From Sphingobacteriales bacterium (lineage in GTDB: Bacteria > Bacteroidota > Bacteroidia > Chitinophagales > Chitinophagaceae), in assembly GCA_024640385.1 (NCBI GenBank), contig JAHEFC010000155.1, positions 1-8,857 on the forward strand: 8,857 nucleotides of DNA, read 5' to 3'. A program made the position numbers and the translations under genes. Below, one piece after another: positions 1 through 5,934 of this stretch (the stretch's first letter is position 1; the number at the start of each line of letters is the position of its first letter). The notes below the pieces were generated by a model. The model did not search any database, was not told the DNA's origin, and saw nothing but the letters and a program-made list of their open reading frames with translations.

Positions 1-547
1 ACCGGTCTGACGAGTGCTTAATATCTGTACCGTCGTAGATCACCGCGTCATCGCGGGTGTCTACAGCAGCATTTACATAAAAACTCACATTTACCGGATA
101 GATTCCTTTGGTCTGGGTTATGATCGCATATTTTGCGTTGAAATCCCATAAAGAATTGCTTTTAGTAAGTCCAAATCCAATATTCAGGTTCTTGATGGGA
201 ACATAGTTCATTGCGAGGCGGATATTAGAATTGGCAAACAAACCCCAGAAATCATCGTACCCGTTAGTCACGGTACCAAACCTGTGATTGATATCCATTT
301 CCAGGGTTCCCTTTACCGGAACCATTGTGGTTTGATTGTCGATGATCCAGATACTTTGAAACGTGTTCTTTACTGGTTTGGGGGGCTTGGGTTTTGCTGG
401 TGCGGCATCTGCTGCCGTGGCAGAGCTGTCTTGCTGAGCCTGAACACTGCTCATCACCAGAATCAGGCAGACAAAGATCAGCAGTGATCCTGACAGCCTT
501 TTATGCGGAGTATAAAATGATTTTTCCAATGTAATAGATTTTTTCAT
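1..547 (-). CDS. DUF5777-type outer-membrane beta-barrel protein, C-terminus cut off by window edge
   Basis: About 182 N-terminal residues are visible; the rest lies beyond base 1. Residues 1-38 form a long signal peptide (hydrophobic core around 20-34, ending VQAQ), followed by an Ala/Pro/Lys-rich linker (about 42-60). The mature part opens with the run NTFQSIWIIDNQTTMVPVKG, then HRFGTV and NIRLAMNYVPIKNLNIGFG, alternating patterns typical of barrel strands that I recognise from the Bacteroidota DUF5777 family. The ATG overlaps the stop codon of the upstream cytochrome lipoprotein gene by one base (TAATG), so translation is probably coupled. With the upstream lipoprotein and YceI genes it forms an operon. 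The family has no established function; an outer-membrane role is inferred from the strand pattern and signal peptide. Family assignment is from memory of its motifs, not from a search. Confidence 0.8.
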   Translation of the reverse strand, partial: MKKSITLEKSFYTPHKRLSGSLLIFVCLILVMSSVQAQQDSSATAADAAPAKPKPPKPVKNTFQSIWIIDNQTTMVPVKGTLEMDINHRFGTVTNGYDDFWGLFANSNIRLAMNYVPIKNLNIGFGLTKSNSLWDFNAKYAIITQTKGIYPVNVSFYVNAAVDTRDDAVIYDGTDIKHSSDR

Positions 548-930
548 TAGTTATTTGGGGCGCCATTCCGGATCCAGTCGTACACTTTCTGCCTGTCAAC
601 AGCCGAAGGAATGAATTCTTTCATTTCACCATTGATCATGATATAGAGTCTGCTTTCCTTTGGTATTGAAGTATTGACAAAACCTCCATTCATAATTTGT
701 GTGTACGAAATATCTGTACTCATATAAGGCTTATGTGCCGGCGAAAGGTGGCAGCCTGATTTTGCACAATTTGTATTGAACAGCGGAGCCAGCTCAGTTT
801 TATAACTGACAAACTGGGGAGGGCCTTCCGGGTCAACGGCCTGCTCCGGATAAATCACGTCTTTATAGCATCCTGCTAATCCAAAACACGTGAACAGGAC
901 TAGTATGCTACTGGTTACTATTCTCTTCAT
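547..930 (-). CDS. Cytochrome c-like lipoprotein with CX4CH heme motif
   Basis: A protein of 127 residues. The N-terminus is a lipoprotein signal peptide with lipobox LAGC, giving Cys21 as the lipidated residue, so it should be anchored in the envelope. The only heme-type motif is Cys55-Ala-Lys-Ser-Gly-Cys60-His61, that is CX4CH rather than the usual CXXCH. The surrounding FNTNCAKSGCH resembles small c-type cytochrome domains of Bacteroidota and Planctomycetes. Met98 or Met103 (MINGEMKEF) could be the sixth heme ligand, followed by a C-terminal helix (VYDWIRNGA) as in cytochrome c. It lies 15 bp downstream of the YceI-like gene and overlaps the DUF5777 gene by one base. An electron-transfer role in the envelope is inferred. 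The spacing of the heme cysteines leaves some doubt whether heme is attached. Confidence 0.82.
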   Translation of the reverse strand: MKRIVTSSILVLFTCFGLAGCYKDVIYPEQAVDPEGPPQFVSYKTELAPLFNTNCAKSGCHLSPAHKPYMSTDISYTQIMNGGFVNTSIPKESRLYIMINGEMKEFIPSAVDRQKVYDWIRNGAPNN

Positions 931-945
931 TGTGTGTGTTTTAGA

Positions 946-1737
946 CTATTTATTGTTGAAGTTCATGTTGCAGGTGATATCCACCTTGTCTGAAATATTG
1001 GTACTGGTTATACCAAAATCCCTGCAATTGAACTGGAACTTGAACTGCAGGCCAAAAACATCATATGGTACTGCTGCTGCAATGGTTGCTTTGGGAATAT
1101 ACTTCAACCTGCCTGTCAAAGCCCTGGTGACTGGTGCAGTCAAAGTTCCTTTCCAGGTCATGTTGAATTTCACAATGTAATCAGCGCTTGCAGGATCGAA
1201 TTCAACACTGGTAGTTTTTATCCTGGCAATGTTGGTAACCGTAAGATTCTGGACGCCGGCTACTATCGCTGTTGTTCCAAGGTTGGTAAGGTTACAACCA
1301 GCATCTCTTCCCGGCTCACCTGTATTGGAAGTATTGATCTGCACATAACCGCTGAAATAAGTTTTGGCAGGCTCATTCTCATAGAATGCCCATCCTGTGT
1401 CTTTAAGAGGCTGACCAGTGGTATTGTAATTAAGCATCTCAGCATCAAGTACATTATGAGCGCCGAATTGATTGAATCGGCCGGTTAACAAACCCGCAGC
1501 CCCAACATAATTGGTTTCCCACAATACACTTGAATGTGCTTTGTCTAATTTCCATTCATTTGGATTGCCAGCCGTCATGGCTCCGGGAAGATGAATATTG
1601 GTACCCCTGGTAATAACTGGATTACTGGAAGCCGGCGCAGGAACAGGCTCGTTGTCGTGTGTGCATCCGATAATATATCCAAGACCACTTACAATAAACA
1701 GTAAGACGGTTAGATATTTCTGGTATCCGCTTTTCAT
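946..1737 (-). CDS. YceI-like lipoprotein
   Basis: A protein of 263 residues. It starts with a hydrophobic signal (8-23) and lipobox YIIGC, giving Cys25 as the lipidated residue, followed by a Pro/Ser-rich linker. From about residue 61 it shows the YceI lipocalin-like pattern: WKLDKAHSSVLWETNYVGAAGLLTGRF corresponds to the family opening (D-x-x-H-S and G-x-x-G-x-F). Further on, GYVQINTSNTGEPGRDAGC (about 130-148) matches the family's N-T-G...R-D segment, and GTLTAPVTRALTGRLKY resembles the late strands. It is longer than ordinary YceI (about 170-190), with extra residues at the N-terminus. Family members bind isoprenoid or other amphiphilic ligands in the periplasm; the ligand here is unknown. 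It is first in a three-gene operon with a cytochrome lipoprotein and a DUF5777 barrel. A 94-bp intergenic space with palindromes precedes it. Confidence 0.85.
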   Translation of the reverse strand: MKSGYQKYLTVLLFIVSGLGYIIGCTHDNEPVPAPASSNPVITRGTNIHLPGAMTAGNPNEWKLDKAHSSVLWETNYVGAAGLLTGRFNQFGAHNVLDAEMLNYNTTGQPLKDTGWAFYENEPAKTYFSGYVQINTSNTGEPGRDAGCNLTNLGTTAIVAGVQNLTVTNIARIKTTSVEFDPASADYIVKFNMTWKGTLTAPVTRALTGRLKYIPKATIAAAVPYDVFGLQFKFQFNCRDFGITSTNISDKVDITCNMNFNNK

Positions 1738-1753
1738 GTGTTTGAAGATTTAA

Positions 1754-1773
1754 TTGTTAACAAGTTAAACTTG
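1754..1773. promoter_or_regulatory. Two overlapping palindromes upstream of the YceI operon, possible operator
   Basis: TTGTTAACAA (1754-1763) is a perfect 10-bp palindrome. It shares CAA with CAAGTTAAACTTG (1761-1773), a 13-bp palindrome with 6-bp arms around one base. Both lie 17-36 bp before the ATG of the YceI gene, where a repressor would cover the 5' leader. Binding of a regulator is inference only; the DNA is AT-rich and such palindromes can arise by chance. Confidence 0.3.
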
Positions 1774-1780
1774 AACAAAG

Positions 1781-1810
1781 GAGCTATACCATGAGTAGCA
1801 TCAATTCAAA
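1781..1810 (-). promoter_or_regulatory. Candidate promoter of the YceI/cytochrome/DUF5777 operon
   Basis: On the minus strand TTTG (1810-1807) is followed after 18 bp by TATAGCTC (1788-1781). TTTG fits the Bacteroidota -33 element. The -7 element TAnnTTTG is matched only at TA, so this is a weak call. It would give a leader of roughly 35-45 bases that contains the overlapping palindromes at 1754-1773. Confidence 0.25.
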
Positions 1811-1831
1811 TAATGATTGAAATCATGGAAT

Positions 1832-2344
1832 TCAGCCGTTTTCCGGGCGATTGCGTTTTTTCTGAGAAAGCCACAGGAATATGAACATCAGAATTGCTGT
1901 TGAAACATTGAAGATGATACTGATACTGAGGACGTTCATATCATTCCCCACCTGTTCCCTCTCAACAGAACCCCTGGCATATGAAATAATATCCAAAGGA
2001 ATAAGGGCAAAAAATACAAGACTGTGTAGCAGTGCCAGGGAGGTGCGCTTACTGAATACCGGTATCCAGAATAAGCCAGCCAATATGCCGAATAAATATA
2101 AAATTGGATGATAGAAATGCACCTGGGTGCCGGCATCCAGGTTTATAAAAATTTTACGCACTACATATCCAATAAACAATGTACCTGTCAGGGCATAACT
2201 ATATGAAAGTAAACGGGCTTTTGAAAATTTCAGTGAAAAATCATTCCGCCAAAGGCCATTCAGCAAAAGATATATTAAGGCATATCCGGAGAAGAATGCC
2301 ATCAATTCAAACCTTTCAAAATTGCCAAGGAATCCGTAATCCAT
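1832..2344 (-). CDS. Unknown integral membrane protein with about five TM helices
   Basis: A protein of 170 residues that I do not recognise. Hydrophobic segments are visible at about 14-30, 46-63, 79-97, 101-121 and 137-160. The C-terminal tail is basic (SQKKRNRPENG), which suggests a cytoplasmic C-terminus. The loop between the fourth and fifth segments (SYARGSVEREQVGND) is charged. There is no heme motif, no signal peptide and no conserved catalytic-looking residue. The ATG is about 30 bp after the hairpin terminator of the upstream cytochrome c gene, leaving little room for a separate promoter. It could therefore depend on terminator read-through, or have a very short leader. The following YceI operon is 94 bp away and probably separate. 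It appears to be a real gene because it is full length between clear signals and has consistent membrane topology. Confidence 0.7.
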   Translation of the reverse strand: MDYGFLGNFERFELMAFFSGYALIYLLLNGLWRNDFSLKFSKARLLSYSYALTGTLFIGYVVRKIFINLDAGTQVHFYHPILYLFGILAGLFWIPVFSKRTSLALLHSLVFFALIPLDIISYARGSVEREQVGNDMNVLSISIIFNVSTAILMFIFLWLSQKKRNRPENG

Positions 2345-2374
2345 AGCAGACTACCTAAATTAATGATGCAGAAA

Positions 2375-2404
2375 AAAAGACCATTAACGATGTAATGGTC
2401 TTTT
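2375..2404 (-). terminator. Strong intrinsic terminator after the small cytochrome c gene
   Basis: A perfect 12-bp inverted repeat, AAAAGACCATTA (2375-2386) and TAATGGTCTTTT (2393-2404), surrounds a six-base loop. Read on the minus strand, the stem ends in a run of seven T (2378-2372). It lies 20 bp after the cytochrome c stop codon. The plus-strand side also has four T, so it may work weakly in both directions. Confidence 0.85.
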
Positions 2405-2423
2405 ATTGTCATGTTGGGTTTAT

Positions 2424-2831
2424 TTATTTCTTCAACGACCTGACATAATTCACAATACTCCAGCGTTCATCGGCATCTGGTAATTTCTTTTTGAAATTCG
2501 GCATGTCGTCACGGCCCTCACTGGTCTTGTAAAATATCTCTCCGTCTGATTGCGACTGGAAATTCGCTGAAGTAAAATCGCCTGGCTCTGTTTTTAATTG
2601 AGCCGCCTTGGACCCATCTCCCAGGCCTTTTGCACCGTGGCAGGATTTACAATGAAGATTATAGAGGTTCTTCCCTTCTGCCAGTGAAGTGGCGTCTGAA
2701 GCTACCGGGTTTTTAACCTTGGCATCCTTATCAGGAACTGGCCATGGCTTCTTGTCCTGGTTACCGATAAAGCCTGAACTGATACCAAAAATACCGATCA
2801 GCACTACAAACAATAAGATTCCATTTTTCAT
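2424..2831 (-). CDS. Small secreted class I cytochrome c
   Basis: A protein of 135 residues. Residues 1-22 are a signal peptide. A Lys/Pro-rich linker (26-43) leads into a single cytochrome c domain of about 85 residues. The heme site is Cys61-Lys-Ser-Cys64-His65 in LHCKSCHGAKGLGDGSKA, the standard CXXCHG context. Met110 in RDDMPNF is the expected sixth ligand, and the C-terminal helix ERWSIVNYVRSL is the usual one. The protein should transfer electrons in the periplasm, either free or held by an uncleaved N-terminal anchor. The gene appears to be a single unit, with an intrinsic terminator just downstream and a 142-bp space upstream. The redox partner is not shown by the context. Confidence 0.93.
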   Translation of the reverse strand: MKNGILLFVVLIGIFGISSGFIGNQDKKPWPVPDKDAKVKNPVASDATSLAEGKNLYNLHCKSCHGAKGLGDGSKAAQLKTEPGDFTSANFQSQSDGEIFYKTSEGRDDMPNFKKKLPDADERWSIVNYVRSLKK

Positions 2832-2884
2832 TAATAAACATTTAAAAGGATTGACAAAAAAACAGGAACCGGGGAGTCGCCTGT

Positions 2885-2920
2885 CAATAGTACATTAAAG
2901 CTAGTAACTGGAGAAACAAA
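2885..2920 (-). promoter_or_regulatory. Candidate promoter of the small cytochrome c gene
   Basis: On the minus strand TACTATTG (2892-2885) differs from the Bacteroidota -7 consensus TAnnTTTG at one base. TTTC lies 20 bp upstream (2916-2913) and TTTG 24 bp upstream (2920-2917). The predicted leader is about 50 bases. The rest of the 142-bp space up to the decarboxylase stop codon holds only a short hairpin without a T-run. Weak, by pattern only. Confidence 0.25.
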
Positions 2921-2973
2921 AGACTATGAGGTGCCAATCCATTTTTTATGACTTTCGTCATATTTCATGGCTT

Positions 2974-4470
2974 TTACTGGCTGTCAGTTTTTGTCGGCGG
3001 GTAATTCCCGGCAATGATCCTCCCTTCTTCCACCACTATCCTGATCAGGCTTTCAAGATCTTCCGTTGTTGTCCGGAAATTGACTATGCACGCCCTCAGG
3101 CAATATTTTCCGTCGATCACTGCATTTGAAAGAAATACCTTCCCGCCGGACTGCAACTCGTTCAACAGTTTTTCATTCAGCTTATTCAAATAGTTTTCAT
3201 CTCCCCGCCTTTCTGCTGGTACATATCTGAAAGTGGCAATACTCAGACTTTGGGAAATCGCTTCCAGTTCTTCCTGCTTATCAGCTAATTGGTATAACTG
3301 CGTAGCCAGCTCAATATCATTGCGGATCATCTTCTCATAACCATGTCGCCCGGCCTGCCTGAGTGCCATCCATACCTTCAACGCCCTGAACCCTCTTGAA
3401 TTCTGTAAGCCATAGTCGTAGTAATTCACGGCAGGATCTTCAGGATCCCCGTCGAAATTATAGTAGACCGGGTGAAAACTGAATGCATCAGTAAGATGCC
3501 TGGCATCCCTCACCAGGGTACACCCCGCTTCCAACGGAGCATATAACCATTTATGAGGATCCATGGCAATGGAATCAGCCTCGTTCAATCCCCTGAATGT
3601 TTGTGCAAGTTCTGGTAATACTGCCGCAGGTGCTCCATAAGCCCCATCCACATGGAACCAAAGGTTAAATGTTTTACATATCTCCGCAATGGCAGATAGA
3701 TCATCTACTGAACCCGTACTCACTGAACCTGCAGTGCCAACCACCATGAAAGGATAGGAGCCATTATTGAGGTCTTTTTCTATCTCGGTTCTGAGCACCT
3801 TAATATCGATCTGCTGATCCTTGTTCATGTCTATCCACCTGATCGCATCAGTACCAAGACCAAACAGGTCAGCAGCTTTCTGTATCCAGGTATGCGTTCC
3901 TTTGGAACAATAGACCAACATCTTCCTGCCTCCCAGGCCTTCTTTCCTGATATCCCAGTTTGCTTTTGCCTTGCGCGCAGCAAGAAATCCAACGAAATTG
4001 GCCATATTGCCACCACTTACAAACAAACCGCTGCTGCCTTTCGACATCCCCAGGAATTCTGTCAGCCACTGAATGGTCTGCCTTTCGATCTCTGTGGCCA
4101 TTGGCGACAAAATATAAGCTCCAACGTTGGGATTCACTGCTGCAGCAAGCATATCACCAAGTGCTCCTATTGGCGTAGCCGATGAAGTGATATAACCCCA
4201 GAATTTCGGATGACCGTTGAACAAAGAATGATCAAATAAGAGGTCTGCCGCTTCGTGGATGATCTTATCAGCAGACTCTCCATACAGGGGCAAACCGCCA
4301 CTACCCAATATAGTTCTGATAGCAGAGGGTTGTTCGCTTGTAGTAACGGGCTTTTGAGGAAGCTCGTTGAGGAATGACGCGATCTTATAGATAAGTTGTT
4401 TGCCCACTGCAGTAAATTCAACTGCACCCATATCCAATGGATTCTCTTTGTGTTCTTCCTTACTGATCAT
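2974..4470 (-). CDS. Group II PLP-dependent amino acid decarboxylase
   Basis: A protein of 498 residues, the usual length for aromatic-L-amino-acid/glutamate decarboxylase-like enzymes. The active site is complete. Lys307 in DPHKW (304-308) forms the Schiff base with PLP. Asp275 in HVDGAYG (273-279) contacts the pyridine nitrogen. His193 in GTHTW stacks on the ring. SGGNMAN (152-158) corresponds to the phosphate-contacting SGGSxAN segment. HPKFWGY (87-93) and NPNVGAY (113-119) match the family's N-terminal substrate-side motifs. Tyr350 (VNYYDYGLQNSRGFRALKVW) aligns with the flexible-loop Tyr332 of DOPA decarboxylase. This favours decarboxylation over aldehyde formation, because aldehyde synthases carry Phe there. 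It should release CO2 from an aromatic or related amino acid in the cytoplasm; the substrate cannot be read from the sequence. It stands alone, with no transporter or partner gene beside it. Confidence 0.92.
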   Translation of the reverse strand: MISKEEHKENPLDMGAVEFTAVGKQLIYKIASFLNELPQKPVTTSEQPSAIRTILGSGGLPLYGESADKIIHEAADLLFDHSLFNGHPKFWGYITSSATPIGALGDMLAAAVNPNVGAYILSPMATEIERQTIQWLTEFLGMSKGSSGLFVSGGNMANFVGFLAARKAKANWDIRKEGLGGRKMLVYCSKGTHTWIQKAADLFGLGTDAIRWIDMNKDQQIDIKVLRTEIEKDLNNGSYPFMVVGTAGSVSTGSVDDLSAIAEICKTFNLWFHVDGAYGAPAAVLPELAQTFRGLNEADSIAMDPHKWLYAPLEAGCTLVRDARHLTDAFSFHPVYYNFDGDPEDPAVNYYDYGLQNSRGFRALKVWMALRQAGRHGYEKMIRNDIELATQLYQLADKQEELEAISQSLSIATFRYVPAERRGDENYLNKLNEKLLNELQSGGKVFLSNAVIDGKYCLRACIVNFRTTTEDLESLIRIVVEEGRIIAGNYPPTKTDSQ

Positions 4471-4545
4471 GAATTGTATTTGATCCCATTAAGGTAAACA
4501 GATTTAACCTGTATGCATAGCGGTCAACTATGAAATAGGCAACAT

Positions 4546-4570
4546 AAAAAACCCGAAACATGGTTCCGGG
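4546..4570 (-). terminator. Intrinsic terminator of the sigma-factor cassette
   Basis: On the minus strand the stem CCCGGAA / TTTCGGG (4570-4564 with 4558-4552; 7 pairs, one of them G-U) closes a five-base loop and is followed by six T (4551-4546). It begins 11 bp after the stop codon of the Spy-like gene. It closes the transcription unit that starts before the sigma factor and separates it from the decarboxylase gene. Confidence 0.8.
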
Positions 4571-4581
4571 CTTTCAGATCA

Positions 4582-4986
4582 TTATTGTTTTGGCGGTGGG
4601 GCTTCTCCGGGCTTGCCTCCGGGCCCGCGCTTCCGCATATTGGCCACAGTAGTCTCGTACTTTTTGTACTGGTCTGCTGTAAGTGTTTGCTTAATAGATT
4701 CATCACGTTGCTTAGCCAGTTTATCAATGGCTTCCCTTGTTTTGGGATCCATCTGGCCCGGAGCGGGTGGCGGACCATCACCTCTCAGCTTTTCGGCTTC
4801 CGTATAAAATGTTTTGAATGCAGCTTCCATATCCTTTGCCTGTTTATCGGAAGGCTGAACCTCTTTTTGCATGATATCCATCGTTCTTTTCATTCTATCT
4901 TCCATTGAAGGAGGAGCGGGGCGGTCCTGGGCCTGAATTACATAGCCTGCCATCATGAATAATGCCATCACCATGAACTGTTTCAT
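4582..4986 (-). CDS. Small secreted Spy/CpxP-like periplasmic protein
   Basis: A protein of 134 residues. Residues 1-20 are a Met-rich signal peptide ending QAQ. The mature protein is helical and charged, with two degenerate LTxxQ-type segments, VQPSDKQAKDMEAAF (43-57) and LTADQYKKYETTV (102-114), the pattern of Spy/CpxP/ZraP proteins. Pro-rich stretches lie between the helices (GPPPAPGQ, 71-78) and at the C-terminus (GKPGEAPPPKQ). The mature part has several Met (28, 32, 36, 39, 53, 79, 117) but no His or Cys. It lies downstream of the ECF sigma cassette and has its own copy of the motif found before the sigma gene. A role as an envelope-stress chaperone or metal buffer under that sigma factor is inferred. 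Similarity to Spy is by pattern and is weak in sequence. Confidence 0.75.
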   Translation of the reverse strand: MKQFMVMALFMMAGYVIQAQDRPAPPSMEDRMKRTMDIMQKEVQPSDKQAKDMEAAFKTFYTEAEKLRGDGPPPAPGQMDPKTREAIDKLAKQRDESIKQTLTADQYKKYETTVANMRKRGPGGKPGEAPPPKQ

Positions 4987-5038
4987 AATTTTCTTTTTTA
5001 TTGTTTAATATTTCTCGCCAGGGTCAACCTTTATCCTG

Positions 5039-5076
5039 GTCCTCTATTTGGATGCGCTGTTGAAATAAATCCTTCG
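5039..5076 (-). promoter_or_regulatory. Predicted ECF sigma promoter of the Spy-like gene
   Basis: On the minus strand CGAAGGA (5076-5070) is followed after 14 bp by GCATC (5055-5051) and then GGAC (5042-5039). The same three blocks occur with identical spacing at 6536-6499 before the sigma factor gene; by eye about 23 of 38 bases match without gaps, and the shared upstream stretch extends to TTTAMCGAAGGA. The pattern fits an ECF -35/-10 pair. The predicted leader is about 55-60 bases. The motif begins 11 bp after the sensor stop codon. Confidence 0.55.
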
Positions 5077-5087
5077 TTAAAGAAAAC

Positions 5088-5615
5088 TCAATGTTGCCGA
5101 TGAGGTGGGGGACCTTGGAGGTCCCTACCTTGGAGGTCCCTACCTTGGAGGTCCGGGGGGCGCGGGTTTGTGATCATCATGGTTAACTGGCTAAGGATTA
5201 GGTCGAATTTTTTTTGTTGTCCCGGATCGCAGATCGCCCTGATTTTTTGGAAATGATCCAGGGTAAACAGATCCAGCTGCATGATGTACTGGCTGGCTTT
5301 TGCAGCCGCTACCTGTTTTACCGAATCAGAAACACCGGGTTTTTTCACCAATTCAAACATCGCATCTTTTGCCGCCCTGATCTTAGGTCTTAGCTCTTGT
5401 GCCTTTGCCCTGTGCTCTTTCGCCAGTTCCTCGAACTGTTGCTTCTGTTGCTCAGTGAAATTCAACTCCTGCACAATAAAACCAGAAGCACCCCCCTTGG
5501 TTCCGCTTTGGGGCCTTGCCCTGTCGATCCAGAATAATACCAGCGTAACTGCATTGGCCAGCAACAAGAGGCCCAATAGCCAGGTGAATAATCGGTTTTT
5601 CGTTATAGTTGCCAT
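5088..5615 (-). CDS. Membrane-anchored periplasmic CpxP/CnrX-like sensor (metal-resist type)
   Basis: A protein of 175 residues from the chosen ATG (MATITKNRLF). An upstream in-frame ATG at 5666 would overlap the preceding gene by 41 bases and add 17 poorly hydrophobic residues. The chosen start leaves a natural 10-bp gap. A single TM segment (10-30) is followed by a periplasmic helical domain: FTEQQKQQFEELAKEHRAK (53-71), an antiparallel helix RPKIRAAKDAMFELVK (76-91), and LDHFQKIRAICDPGQQKKFDLIL (119-141). This is the pattern of the periplasmic heavy-metal-sensor/CpxP family. His68 and His121 are possible metal ligands. The tail carries DLQGR repeats (155-168) and ends PPPHRQH. It is third in the cassette after a sigma factor and an anti-sigma-like protein, matching the CnrH/CnrY/CnrX layout. 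Whether it senses metal or another envelope stress is not shown. Confidence 0.82.
   Translation of the reverse strand: MATITKNRLFTWLLGLLLLANAVTLVLFWIDRARPQSGTKGGASGFIVQELNFTEQQKQQFEELAKEHRAKAQELRPKIRAAKDAMFELVKKPGVSDSVKQVAAAKASQYIMQLDLFTLDHFQKIRAICDPGQQKKFDLILSQLTMMITNPRPPDLQGRDLQGRDLQGPPPHRQH
5112..5154 (-). repeat. 15-bp in-frame tandem repeat in the sensor C-terminus
   Basis: The unit ACCTTGGAGGTCCCT (plus strand) is repeated 2.8 times with no mismatch between copies. In the gene it encodes D-L-Q-G-R repeats in the tail of the periplasmic sensor. Because the unit is a multiple of three, copy-number change keeps the frame. Perfect identity suggests recent expansion. Confidence 0.9.
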
Positions 5616-5625
5616 TACGGTCTGT

Positions 5626-5925
5626 TTAATAAGTTGTACTAATGGTCTGATCGTATAATTGCGCAAATTCCTGTATGGTGTAAGTGGTTTCGTATCTCTT
5701 CTCTTTCTGCTCCTGCCTTAACACATATCCATTCACTGCCAGCAGAATCAGGAGCAAACCCAGTACCCACACGGGTTTAAACGGCAATACCCATCCCGGT
5801 GGGGAGCTGGTATGCTGCAGCCTTCCCCTGAGCCTGGTATAGAAAAAATCGTCTGTGCCCACTTCCCGCATCTGGTTCAGCACCTGCAGGTGTTCATCGA
5901 GGTTTGGTGTGGATCTTTTCTTCAT
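5626..5925 (-). CDS. Single-TM anti-sigma factor-like protein
   Basis: A protein of 99 residues with one TM segment (about 51-69). It has a cytoplasmic part of about 50 residues and a short periplasmic tail (70-99), the topology of very short anti-sigma factors such as CnrY. The cytoplasmic part contains helices (NLDEHLQVLNQMREV) and DDFFYTRLRGRL (25-36), a segment that resembles the start region of many Bacteroidota anti-sigma proteins. It has no zinc-binding HxxxCxxC motif. It begins 9 bp after the ECF sigma stop codon and ends 10 bp before the sensor, so the three are surely co-transcribed. Its role, holding the sigma factor at the membrane until the sensor releases it, is inferred from position and topology. 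It could instead be a plain membrane partner of the sensor. Confidence 0.75.
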   Translation of the reverse strand: MKKRSTPNLDEHLQVLNQMREVGTDDFFYTRLRGRLQHTSSPPGWVLPFKPVWVLGLLLILLAVNGYVLRQEQKEKRYETTYTIQEFAQLYDQTISTTY

Positions 5926-5934
5926 ATTGTTGAT

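Noticed and set aside
890..1180. Plus-strand open frame covering the cytochrome/YceI junction
   Set aside because: It is antisense to two well-supported lipoprotein genes, with no independent support.
1813..1826. ATGATT-GA-AATCAT palindrome after the membrane-protein gene as a terminator
   Set aside because: The loop is only two bases, the stem is AT-only and there is no T-run. Too weak to call.
2947..2962. Hairpin TATGAC-TTTC-GTCATA as terminator of the decarboxylase gene
   Set aside because: The stem is perfect over 6 bp and has a GAAA loop on the transcript, but it is followed by A rather than T on the minus strand, so it does not fit an intrinsic terminator.
3892..4185. Plus-strand open frames inside the decarboxylase gene
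   Set aside because: They lie fully within a well-supported minus-strand gene with intact motifs, and their translations show no recognisable pattern.
5018..5039. CCAGG...CCTGG inverted repeat between the sensor and the Spy-like gene as a terminator
   Set aside because: Five-base arms with a 12-base loop and no T-run. The region fits better as the leader of the Spy-like gene.
5281..5658. Plus-strand open frame of 125 codons opposite the sensor gene
   Set aside because: It is antisense to the sensor, its apparent hydrophobicity reflects the complementary strand of charged helices, and it has no start context or family pattern.
5616..5666. Longer start for the sensor gene at the ATG at 5666
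   Set aside because: It would overlap the preceding gene by 41 bases and put 17 non-hydrophobic residues before the TM anchor. The ATG at 5615 gives a 10-bp gap and a typical short N-terminus.
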